Assembly (NCBI RefSeq): GCF_036669915.1
Contig: NC_089320.1
Span: 20,845,982-20,909,981, forward strand
Direction of reading: 5' to 3'
Length of the DNA stretch: 64,000 nt
Origin: Pocillopora verrucosa
Taxonomy: Eukaryota; Cnidaria; Anthozoa; Scleractinia; Pocilloporidae
Shown here piece by piece: positions 39,201 to 48,775 of this stretch. The position numbers were made by a program, and so were the translations under genes. Within the stretch, counting starts at the first letter, position 1, and each line of letters begins with the position of its first letter. The notes under the pieces are model-generated. The model did not search any database. It was not told where the DNA came from and worked only from the letters and a program-made list of their open reading frames with translations.

Positions 39201-42200
39201 TTCTTTACAATTTGCTCTTGAAGGAATTGAAGAAAACGATCAACGGTTGTATTTGTCACGTGATTGGAAGTGCAGAGAGCTGCAGTGGGGTCGCAAGTCC
39301 AGGTACACATTTCTAAAATATGGATTGCTTTTGACTAATAATTAAAAAAAGAGAGAGATTATTTTATAATTATCCGCTGAAGGCTTCTGTTAATTACTAG
39401 CTTCTTAGCCAGCAGTGTAGACGTCTTATTTGGACGAGTTAACGGTACAAGCTCACGATCGTTTATACGACCGGCCATGTTTGATTTAGAGTAAGATTGG
39501 ACGGTGGGGGAATGGGGTAGGGAAAGGCAAAAAGAAGTAATTTCTATTGCCCCACCCCCTCCCCTCTCCTTCCCTTTGATCGTGGCACAGCCCATTGAGA
39601 AAAATTTCATTCTTTCCCCTTGCCTTCCACCGTTGTAAAGATCAAAGATGGCAGCTATAACTTTCATCAAGAAAATATTGTGCACTCGCTCACCAAAACT
39701 ACTAGCTTCTGTGACTGTGGCAGCGACTATATTTTCATCCAACACATAAAATGCAGCCTGTGCGACCAAGTGCCCCCCCCCTCCCCCCACCCTACAGAAC
39801 TTTTTAGCTCTCTAACTCCAAGTTGTACTCCTCAGCTGCGCTACGCAAATAGCCGACTTATGTTCCTCCTAGCTCTTGAGATTTTTAACCACTTAATTTT
39901 TATTTGGAATATCATGCCCTTCTTTGTGCATTGCACCGAAAAGATTACCTTTACTCAATCCTGTAAGTGGAACTCCAAATGCGAATTTATTGTTGTATCC
40001 CAAGTTGAACGAGGTATCTTTTATACCAAACGTAATACTTGCTATGTTGCTCTCTCCCCCCCCCCCCAGCATACAGATCTCAGAGTCCAGCTTGCCCATC
40101 CCCAGTGTTTGGCAGAAGTGGTTCCACAGGAGGACTTCTGAGACCTCTGTCATGGCCGGCAGGAAAGCCTTCCAAATCCCCAGGAGACCCGGCGGATTCT
40201 GATGAAAATCAGTCCACGCGACGGCAGCTGTCAGATCCTCTGGCCAAGCCACAGTTCCAGAGTCTAGCAACAGACGTTAATGGTTAGAAACTTTTACAAT
40301 TATTGAGTCATGTCTTAAACCCTCAACTCCCATAATTCTGCCTTCTAGGTTCTAAAAGAATTCGGTTCTGTATCTGGATAATACTCCCGAGCTGATATTT
40401 TTGTCTTTTGTTTTCACCTTTGTACTGGAGAATATATTTATTGGGTAATTTTTGATTGAATGTCAAGAGTAATCTGGGATTGCTGTGATTTTCTTTTACT
40501 TAGCTCTGTAATTGGTCCGGAAAACTCGCGCCACCGTTATAGCCAATCAGATTTAAAACTTATGGAACTTGTATTTTCCCGCACTTCAGGCAGTTTGATT
40601 GGTTTTTATTTGAGTTCTCATTGGCTCCTTGTGCTATTTTCCACTCTTTTGATTGGCCGTTGTCATTACTATTGTTTTTCTTAAACAACACTCAGTCGAA
40701 ATACTCTCTATTGGCAGATGTTACATGTTAATACTTACTGGGAGTTAAAGAAGGAGACCTGTCAATGCAATTCGTACATGAAGGTCTCAATGGGATTGAC
40801 CGTTAGCCGTAAACAGCCAAAAGCTTTAGCCAGTAGGAGTGAAAATTTACAAATTTTTAGTCGTAAAAAAAAGGTTAACGGTAAACAGTTTTCCTTCCGC
40901 AATGTGTCAATTTGGGCTAACTCCTAACTGTAAATTGGCCAAAATTTCAACCGTTAGTTGTAAAAACCATCATCTCATTGAGACCCTCTTACGCGCTGCT
41001 ACAAGATTTCCTGAAAATTTCTTTTTCTTTAGGGAACGATGGTGAAGGCGAAAATGAAGAAGAAGGTGAAAAGGATGGCATTAAACATAAGGATAGCTTT
41101 GTGGCAGAGCCAGGCGCACCCCGGTTAGAAAAAGTTCGTCACTCCTTGAATAAACTGGAAAGGAAGAGAAACGATTATCTATATGAAAAGCATGTGATTG
41201 GGCGAGTGAGCAACAGACGCCGTGATATAGTCAAGGAACTGGCTTGCATTTCCAGCAGAAAAGTGCCATTTAAGTGGCAGCGAGGAAATAAAATAGGTAC
41301 AGTTATGATTAAAAACTCTCAGGCTTTCTTGTGTTGTTAAAGTCCAGTTTCAGCTGTTTACAGTAGCAAGACTTATTTTCGTGGGAAAGAAACTCAAAGA
41401 AATATATTGAGTCACCTACTATCAGTAAAGAACCCCTCCTCTCCACTCTTGTTTCGTGGAAATAGCTGAATGAACGGAAATGGAACTGCCACAAAATCTA
41501 TGTACCATTTGGTTCTCCTTTGCAAGGAGCCAGTGGCAAAATTTACTGTGTTAACCTCCTGAAGCGCGGGAAAACGTTAGTGCCCAAGTGCCAGGTCGGA
41601 ATCTGATTGGTTGGGACTAATCACGGAGCGTTAATGAAATATTACTTTGCAGGATTAGTTTCGAGATTCACTTTAAATCGCTCCACTCTGTGGAATTGAA
41701 GACTTACAAGCTATGTTTGTATCACGTTTTGCCTCGTAGGTGAAGGTCAGTTTGGAAAAGTGTACGCTTGTGTTAATCTGGATACAGGTGAAATGATGGC
41801 TGTGAAGCAGGTTAGAGATCAATGCTAAGAATGTTTAAGCGTGCCATACTTTTATTGATAAAATTTCATGGTTAGGAGGAAAGTGAAGATGGTAAATTTT
41901 TAGCGTAGTCGTCGAAAAAAGAAAATCGTTTTTTGTTAGGCCTTGAGCGTTCTACACTTGCGACAAAACGAATGATAACTCTCTTAATTTCTTTGTGGTT
42001 AAGATCAAACCTTTTTCTCTAAGGTTAAGTGTGATCTCCTTCTTATTGTGTCTTCGATGAATTTTTTTTGAAACTTGTAGAAGAAACCGTTAATTTTATT
42101 TTTTTTCTACAGATCAAATTTCAGCCGAACGATCATGGTGAAATACGGGATTTAGCGGATGAAATTAAGAACTTTGAAGGAATACGACATGAAAGTCTGG

Positions 42201-45200
42201 TGAAGTACTATGGTGTTGAACTTCATCGGGTGAGCTTACACACAATTTTCGTTTAAACTAAATCAAGATTCGACGCGACAACACAGCGGTCATACGTTTA
42301 CGCATGTGCTAGCTTTGTAATCACGAAGTCACTAGGTAGAGTGTTTTCCGTCTGTAAGAACTAACTTGTCCCAGACGAGTCATATTACAAACAGTCACAC
42401 AAGCCAGTAAGTCACGGTGTTTTAGAAGCGTATAACTTTCTTGGTAAAGTTCAAAACAGAATAGTATCGATAGGCTACCTGTCCTTAAATAAGCTTTCTG
42501 TTCGAAAAGTCTTGGGTTTCCTTTTCCCTACTTATGTTTCCTTCTACAGATTTTTATGAACGTTTCAATTTTCTTTCGCCTGTTTTGCGAGGCAGCGTTG
42601 TTTCTTATGTTATCCTTTAAAAATGTGCGCGAGAAATTGGCGCGCGGCCGGCCAAAATTGATCTTCCCGCGCGTGCCAGACATTTTACCGCTGTGTTGTT
42701 CCCGACTGGTTTGTAGGACTTTTCCTGAAGCTTACCTTCATAATTTTACATATACCAGGTTGCTCTTTGGCTAAGTTAGTGTAGTTTTATCATTTCCGTC
42801 TCATAATTTACAGCATGGAGCTCTCAAGCTGTTCATGGCGTGAACGAAAAGCGAAAGGAAACGGATTAAACGCAGTGAACTCACAATAAGGAAAAAGAGA
42901 GAAAACAAATTTTACGGTCGAAAAATGAAAGAAAATTAGTAGTTATGGGTAGTGTCGTTAAATGTTTGTGGTGCCAGCTGCATGAGCTACTTAGGTGGAA
43001 CAGTACCTGGAAAGTAAGAGCTATACGTTTGCTTGGAATTGTGCTTTTCAGGACGAGATGTTCATCTTTATGGAATACTGTGCGGACGGCACTATATCAG
43101 ACGTTGCCAAACTTGGCCTCCCAGAAACAATGATCAGAGTGTATGCTTACCAGATTCTTGTTGCCGTCAGCGTGCTTCACGAAAAGGGTATTGTGCACAG
43201 AGATGTCAAAGGTAGGTTTCACTGCATCTTGGAAATTAACTGATACGTTTTGGTAGGCAATATAGGAAGACAACCCATTGCTACAGTACTACAGTGTTGC
43301 TGCTCCTCTTGGAAGGAATACTGGCGTATGCAGGTTACATTTCTGAGCGGAGAAAAACTGTACGAGACAAATGCTATGAACAACTAAAATTAGGAATGTG
43401 GCTGAGTTTTTGGTAATTGTTTAGGCTTGTTAGATTATCTTGAAATCCTTGTGCGAGTCTTGTGAGCCTTGGTTTATCATGTGCTCCAAGACTACACATT
43501 TATTTTTACCTTTTGAGAGACTGTTGTAATAGTGCTTAATTCTTTTACGATAATCATCATCGCTGGTCGTTTTTGTCCTTGCTTAGAGTCCTCAACGGGA
43601 ATGTTTTTTAGGTTTTAGTTCTCGAAGATTGGTTGTTTTGTAAGTACTTTGTTGTTCATTTCGAATGTCTCGTGAAATTGTATTGGGTTAGTGTTCCAAA
43701 AATATGTTTACTCTGCCAAGGTCAGTTGTCCTGTAAGCTCGAACATGCCTACCGATAGGATACGCAATAGCATGTTCTTGGGGCTGAAAACTGCCTGGAC
43801 GATGAGCTGCCACTCCAAACAGCGCTGAAAGTATACACTCAAAGCACACGCAAGAACGCCTCAAATGAAGGGCACATGGAATTACGAAGCATGCGCATAT
43901 GCAAAACCGCTGACTACCAGAGAACGCTGATGTTCTTTGTTGTTAACTCCCTTAAATCGCATTAATAAAGAGAGAGTCTCAGAAAGTGAGTAAAAGTTCC
44001 TGATCAGACTCCTGGTGCCTCCGTTTGCGCGAGTGACTCAAGCTAGTTAACGCCAATAATCCAACACAAGGATGGCAAGGCTGACAGTATTTTTGAAGGT
44101 AGAACGCAAATAAGGAATAGAGTGTCGCGTCTCCTGCGATCATTTTCTCGCGCTGCCTTGCGTAAATTGTATCTAAGGGTATTGCGTTTCAATAATTTAT
44201 GCTACAACTTACTGCATATGCCATACCAATTTTTTTTCCGTTAATCATTTTAGGTGCCAACATATTTGTCTCGTCTGATGGTGTTCTCAAGTTGGGGGAC
44301 TTTGGTTCCTCTATTAAGTTAAAGAATCCTCTGCAGACAATCTATGGGGAGATAAGCAACATACGAGGAACAGTGGGTGAGTTAGAAGTCATTTACCTCA
44401 CATAAAGCATTCTATTTTACTTGGTTTGCTTTTTATTGTAATCGTTTGAGATATGCTAAAGCCATCAGTGACAAATGTGTTCGCGTTGCTATGGGCATTT
44501 TCGAAAATAAAACAATACATTTGTTTCAGCTTACATGGCACCTGAGGTGATAACACTGGATAAAGGAGCAGGGTACGGAAGAGCGGCAGACATCTGGAGC
44601 ATCGGATGTGTAGTGGTTGAGATGGCAACAGGAAAGGTTGGTATTGAGAGAGGGTGATGGGATGATGGCCTTTACGGCAAATGGTGAAAATTTTGGTTAT
44701 TTTACGACCAACGGTTAACCCAAAATGACGCAAAATGACACATTGCGGAAAGAAAAAATTCTCACGGTTAACTTTTTTAACGACTAACGGTTAAAACTTG
44801 TCAATTTTTACGACCACCGGCGAAATTGTTTGGCTGTTTTACGACCAACGGTGAACCCACTGAGACCTCTTATTGATCTAAAACAGCACTTTCACTCCAG
44901 GAGGTTACTAACAAGCGACTTCTCCCTACAAACTCCATACGTTGTACAGCAAACAGGTTATGAGAAGAGACACACGTATCTCCCATTGAGTGTTAGCCTA
45001 ATATAAAACCGAATTGTCTTCATTTATTACCAGGGATTTAGTCAGCAGCTACAAAGACAAATACAAATCATACACTATACCTCTCAACTAAGTTATTTGC
45101 TGAATCTTGTCCTCAGATTATTATTATTTTTTTTAATGTATAGCCTCCATGGCCCGATTGCGATAACAACTTTGTGATCATGTTCAAAGTTGGCGAAGGA

Positions 45201-45335
45201 GCCACGCCTGCTATCCCTGAGAGTTTAAGTGAAGAGGGACAGGATTTTCTGCTCTGTTGTTTTCTGCATGATCCTTATGAACGGCACACGGCCAGTCAGT
45301 TAATGGACCATTCGTTTGTCAAGGTAGATCTCTAA
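28362..45335 (+). CDS. MAP3K4: MAP3K4 (MEKK4), complete, 21 exons, 1712 aa
   Basis: Stress-pathway MAPK kinase kinase that feeds p38/JNK and is opened by GADD45 in vertebrates. Exons joined in frame: 28362-30045, 31672-32399, 33039-33197, 33842-33999, 34562-34669, 35112-35295, 36522-36586, 37000-37198, 37788-37937, 38350-38511, 38711-38844, 38993-39074, 39224-39302, 40070-40282, 41033-41296, 41740-41810, 42113-42229, 43052-43211, 44254-44376, 44530-44636, 45144-45335. The ATG has good context (AAAATGGCGG). The N-terminus has an acidic start, then [14 protein letters not shown] as in vertebrate MEKK4. Exon 2 has an acidic run. A long helical regulatory region follows. The kinase begins at [17 protein letters not shown] (about 1449), with Lys1479, HRDVKGAN (1568-1575), DFGSS (1588) and YMAPEVIT, ending DHSFVKVDL. 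Vertebrate MAP3K4 is about 1600 aa. An alternative last exon exists at 46325. Confidence 0.93.
29274..29457 (+). repeat. Sense arm of a 184-bp inverted duplication (in MAP3K4 exon 1)
   Basis: This part of exon 1, starting GAACAAGATCAGTATTTAG, recurs in reverse complement at 30512-30695 with about four substitutions and no gaps. The exon copy keeps an open frame and is the original. Confidence 0.85.
30225..30511 (-). mobile_element. 3' end of a Penelope-like retroelement (truncated)
   Basis: On the minus strand the sequence first encodes a short frame containing [17 protein letters not shown] and [10 protein letters not shown], then a stop. That resembles the extreme C-terminus of Penelope-like/GIY-YIG elements (E-x-W/F-I-x-x-L-x-T-L-x-P-x-G-I/L-N). 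An AT-rich 3' tail follows, containing GACGAAGGGCTAACGCTCAAA, a sequence I associate with such elements in coral genomes. Only about 290 bp remain, so the copy is 5'-truncated and inactive. Family assignment is from motif memory. Confidence 0.6.
30512..30695 (-). pseudogene. Inverted partial copy of MAP3K4 exon 1 in intron 1
   Basis: Reverse-complement copy of 29274-29457, about 98% identical and still open on the minus strand. It abuts the Penelope-like 3' end with both in the same sense. This is what template switching during reverse transcription would produce. It cannot encode a functional product. Confidence 0.8.
31403..31545 (-). mobile_element. Family A MITE-like copy, decayed, antisense
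   Basis: Reads as the reverse complement of the family A consensus seen at 53553 and 54230 (AGGAGAATTTGTTTAA, AATCATTTCCTTGATTCTC). It lies in MAP3K4 intron 1, and the ends are degraded. Confidence 0.45.
32425..32612 (-). mobile_element. Family A MITE-like copy just after MAP3K4 exon 2
   Basis: Antisense family A copy (TGGTCATTTCCTTTTGTCTCA, AATGTGTGATTCAG, AGAGAAATTAGATG). It begins about 25 bases beyond the exon 2 donor at 32399/32400. If the intron is retained, the reading frame runs into this element and stops at 32558. Confidence 0.6.
35400..35429. repeat. Poly-T tract
   Basis: A homopolymer T run of about 27 bases in MAP3K4 intron 6, possibly the tail of an antisense retro-insert. No element body is recognised beside it. 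Confidence 0.6.
36607..36825 (+). mobile_element. Family A MITE-like copy just after MAP3K4 exon 7
   Basis: Sense copy, ACCCCTAAGAGTGATTAGC through GGAGAATATGCATACTGATG. It begins about 20 bases after the exon 7 donor (36586). Confidence 0.6.
37366..37572. mobile_element. Family B MITE-like copy in MAP3K4 intron 8
   Basis: Shares blocks with 63053-63255 in reverse complement (AGACAGTAAGGAGAATTAC, ATCATGGGAGTGAAAGGG). It ends with the GGAG-TAAAGGGTT-type terminus common to the A and B families. Confidence 0.5.
38130..38333. mobile_element. Family B MITE-like copy in MAP3K4 intron 9
   Basis: Matches the reverse complement of the element at 50836-51345 without its insertion (AACTTCTTCCCATAATATCC, AACTCCCAGATCTTGG). 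It ends about 17 bases before exon 10. Confidence 0.5.
40500..40685. repeat. CCAAT-rich dispersed repeat in MAP3K4 intron 14
   Basis: Contains four ATTGG/CCAAT words within 180 bases (AATTGGTCCGGAAAACTCGCG, AGCCAATCAG, TTTGATTGG, GATTGGCCG) and a GTTCTCATTGGCTCCTTGTG block. I believe this is a dispersed repeat in coral genomes. Part of it could act as an enhancer, but nothing shows that. Confidence 0.4.
40782..41000 (+). repeat. Family D repeat, copy 1 (MAP3K4 intron 14)
   Basis: Starts GGTCTCAATGGGATTGACCG, has internal CCGTTAGnCGTAAA words, CTTCCGCAATGTGTCAATTT, and ends AACCATCATCTCATTGAGA. It is matched in reverse complement at 44651-44876. Confidence 0.6.
44651..44876 (-). repeat. Family D repeat, copy 2 (MAP3K4 intron 20), inverted
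   Basis: The reverse complement begins GGTCTCAGTGGGTTCACCG and carries the same GTCGTAAAA words and TTTCCGCAATGTGTCATTTT block as copy 1. The two copies can therefore pair within one pre-mRNA. Confidence 0.6.
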
Positions 45336-45480
45336 AGGTATCGCGTACAAGTTGTATTTCAAGCAATAGATATCTGACCCCTTGATGATAGATGATTAAT
45401 TGATCCGCACGTGTAAATGGCAATTTTAGTAATTGCAGAAAGTAAAACTTGGCCCGAAAAAGAATGAAGACTTCGAGTCT

Positions 45481-45905
45481 CCGGTTACTCGGATCCCACC
45501 GTATCTTGGACTTCTTGGTTTCTCGAACCATCTGTTCTCTCGACTTCCACAGTACACCGAACTCTCGGTTTTTCTAGCCCCACGGTATCTCGGACCCTCT
45601 GTTATCTCGAGCTCCATAGTACTCCGAACACTCGGTTTTTTTAACCCTACGCTATCTCGTACCCTCTGTTATCTCGAGCTCCACAGTACTCCAAACACTC
45701 GGTTTTTCTACCCCACGGTATCTCGAACCCTCTGTTATCTCGAGCTCCACAGTACTCCGAACACTCGATTTTTTTAGCCCTACGGTATCTCGAACCCTCT
45801 GATATCTCGAGCCCCACAGTACTCCGAACACTCGGTTTTTCTAGCCATACGGTAGCTCAAACCCTCTGTTATCTGGAGCCCCTTCATATCCCAGATTCAC
45901 GGTAT
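45481..45905. repeat. Hierarchical minisatellite, 67-bp unit made of four about 17-bp subunits
   Basis: Units begin at 45548, 45615, 45682, 45748 and 45815 (CACAGTACTCCGAACACTCGG), each 66-67 bp, with a degenerate unit before and decaying sequence after. Each unit splits into four related words: CAGTACTCCGAAC, CTCGGTTTTTCTAGCC, ACGGTATCTCGAACC and CTCTGTTATCTCGAGC. The open frame across it (45433-45777) is a by-product of the repeat. Confidence 0.85.
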
Positions 45906-47341
45906 CTCGATCCTCTGATCATTCCAAACCTATCAGTATCTGAACCAGGCTAATCCCTAGCCTTAGGGTATCTCAAACTATTTGAAGCCCTTCTTTATCG
46001 CAAACCCGTTCCGGATCAATATCAGTATCTGGGCATCCCCCGTTCGAATCTAGAACCGCTTGTTATTCCGTGCCTGGGTAGTTCGAACCCCTCGGTGTCA
46101 CGAACTTCTGGTTTATGAAACCACTCTTTTTGTATGTCCTCTCCGTATTCATCTCCTTTCCCATCAAGACCAGTATTGTTTGATTCATTAGAGTTGTGGA
46201 ACCAGTATTTGGAAATTAGTTAGTACTAAGATTCAAGTCTCGTACCTTTTCAGTTACGTACCATTCGAATAGCGGTTTACTCAAAGCACACACTTTCATA
46301 ATTGTTACTGTTTTTTCTCCGCAGTGCTGTTAAAGTTTCGCACAGATTGGAGCTACTGAAGTGCTAGTGGAAACGTTCTGAACGAATTTGTTCAAGTACT
46401 ACCGACTTGGCAGTAATTTAATTCGTGGCTAAAGAATCATCGGAGGACTGATACTCGATCCGCAAAGATCAGAGTTTGTCAAAGCTTGCGGGTCTCGCCC
46501 TTATAGTTGCTAAGCAACTGTGAACTATAGCGTTAAACCTATCAGACAACGATCGGAGAACTCGTCAGTACTTATACTAGAGTTTGATTGGTTTGTTAGA
46601 ATTGGATATTCTCCGTGAACATAAAGAAGGCTAGGAAAAACGAGGCTAATTGTCCCGAGTGAAGAGTTAAAAAATAAACTAAATTATCACTTAAGTTAAT
46701 TAAAATTATATCCATTTAGATTTGTATTAAAACAATGACTTTGTCCAGGCTAATCCGGATAAATTTGAAAACGAAGATTTTCCCTCGTAAACAAAGACAT
46801 ATTTTCCTGTCATCCTATTGTTTTTGTACCATTTTGTGTACTGAGCGCCTTAATGGAGAAAACTGAACCCGGTTTTAAATTTATCTGGACTAGTACAGAC
46901 AGGGTTGAACAGTGTGTGAAAATATGGCAATGGATGTACGTTGCTATGAAGTATATTTGAAGAAAATCGCGCATGTTGTTTCGATGTAAACTCTGGAAGT
47001 AATTGTTTTCGCTGTTAATAATTTTTTGATTGCAAGAATGAAAATATGATACTTTTAAGCGGTGCAAGTGTTCAAATAGATTGGTAAAACCTCACCTGTC
47101 GTTTCAAATATCTAAACAAACTGCTCTTGAATTTATTCAATTTTCACTGCATGGAATACTGAAGAATTTACATTAGAATTTATTGTGAAGTGTGGACTGA
47201 GAATAATAAACCATTAAAATGGTGAATTACAGTGTTAGTAGATATCACACAAACTGAATAACCAGCGCATCAAAAGATAACTTTATCGCTGACAGTATTG
47301 GATGTATTATAGTTTAGTTGGTATGTGCGTTATGATTGGTC

Positions 47342-47381
47342 AATTTAGCGGGCCGTACTTTATTGTACCGCCCGCTAAATT
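47342..47381. repeat. Short hairpin
   Basis: Arms AATTTAGCGGGCCGTAC and GTACCGCCCGCTAAATT pair with one mismatch around a 6-base TTTATT loop. It could be a remnant foldback element or a transcript-end structure. Confidence 0.6.
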
Positions 47382-48244
47382 CAAATGTTTGTTGATTAAA
47401 ATCTTCCCCTGAATTTGAACCCAGAGTTAAAATAGTCTTACTGACATCATTTTCTCGATTCGTACTGTAAGTTATGGAACCTTGTTTTTTTCCGGTCGGG
47501 GAAAAGCTCGGTCTTTAACTTACAGGGACTGTGAATTCTCGCTCTAGGGTATGTGATGGAAATTAGGGATAACTTTCTTCGAAGAGGGAAATAAACAAAA
47601 TTACGCCAACTGGTGTAGGTTTTAGAGGCATATTGAAGGTTGAATAAATTCTCCGCTTCGGACGCATATCAAACTGCAAGAATTTTTGAATTGTGCACTG
47701 ACGTTCAGTCGCCCATTACGTTCTGCTGGTTATAAGGACTAAATTATCAAAAGTATTTAATTTTGCTGCCCCGCCTTTCCCCTCCCCCCTCTCCTCCCGC
47801 TCACACCCCTTACTCGTTCAACCCATTTGGCATCGAGCATACCGTTTTCCTACATTTGCTGTATACCGAGACTATTGATAGATAGGGTTGACTAAACAAA
47901 GTAAATTCGGTACTGAAATCCTGTTTCTTGTAGCAATATTTTATTCAATGAAAAATTTTAACATTTACATTTTTTCACTCTCCCCACTGACCAATCAATG
48001 TACGCCTATTATGTAAACAAAATTTGATGATTGATAATTTTCATGATTATAGCTTTCTCTCTTCTGCTTTTCCTTCACTGAATGGGTGATATCCAAAAAG
48101 GTTTTTAAAGATAGACCTAGCATCAGAGGGTTTCTTGCACGTTAAACACAAGCCCAGCATTAAAAATTTATTTTTCTGCAGCCAAACCCTATCATGACAA
48201 AAATGCTTGCAAAGGGATGGAGTGTGCTTTGAAATGGCAAATGC

Positions 48245-48440
48245 TGTTAACCCCTTCACACTCAAGATCTTATTAGTAATTCTCCTTACTGTCTGCTAAA
48301 CAATTCTTATAACGTTAGTTTAGAGAAGTAGGTACTGAATCAACTAACCCTAATTGATAGTTTTCTCTAATCTCATCACTTTTTGTGATGATATTGTAGA
48401 AAGAAATTCTGGGGGGGGGGGGGGGGGAAGGGAGGGGGGG
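48245..48440. repeat. Family B MITE-like copy ending in a G-run
   Basis: AACCCCTTCACACTCAAGATC through GAAAGAAATTCT matches family B. The expected right end is replaced by 17 consecutive G (48411-48427) and further G-runs to 48440, a strong G-quadruplex candidate on the plus strand. Confidence 0.55.
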
Positions 48441-48775
48441 TTTGAGGAATTTAAAACTTGCCTGGCTGCAGTGTTATATCTCTAAATATGGAGGTGTGTT
48501 AGGATAAAGAGTTCACTTTTGCAATTGAATGGCTCAGGAAGAAAGGTCTACAAGGTCTAGTTTTTAAAGCTTGATGAATGAACAGAAAGTCATGGTTGCT
48601 GATTTTTCCAAATTCACAAAATCATTGAGCAGGGCATTTGGACATAATTTTGGCCCTGTAGAGTGAGAATTTGAACAAACCAATCCTCAAAAGTTCAAAT
48701 GCCCAAGGAAGTGAAGGGATGTTAAAGCTTCCAATTGATCAGTGCATCAAGGGTTAACTTATTTTTAGCTACATG

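Larger units (their letters stand above)
45336..48775. other. 3' flank of MAP3K4 and of CHAF1B (convergent genes)
   Basis: Non-coding. It contains the minisatellite (45481-45905), a possible alternative MAP3K4 terminal exon at 46325, AATAAA signals at 46673 and 47205, and a 17-bp hairpin at 47342-47381. It also has a family B element ending in a G-run near 48411 and, on the minus strand, AATAAA near 48168 that could end CHAF1B. Confidence 0.5.

Noticed and set aside
39359..40202. Several open frames on both strands in MAP3K4 intron 13
   Set aside because: They arise from C/G-rich intronic sequence and the poly-C before exon 14, with no protein-like features.
45433..45777. 114-codon open frame
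   Set aside because: It runs through the minisatellite; the frame stays open because the 67-bp unit lacks stops in that phase.
45548..45881. CRISPR-like array
   Set aside because: Units are contiguous diverged tandem copies with no unique spacers, and the window is eukaryotic.
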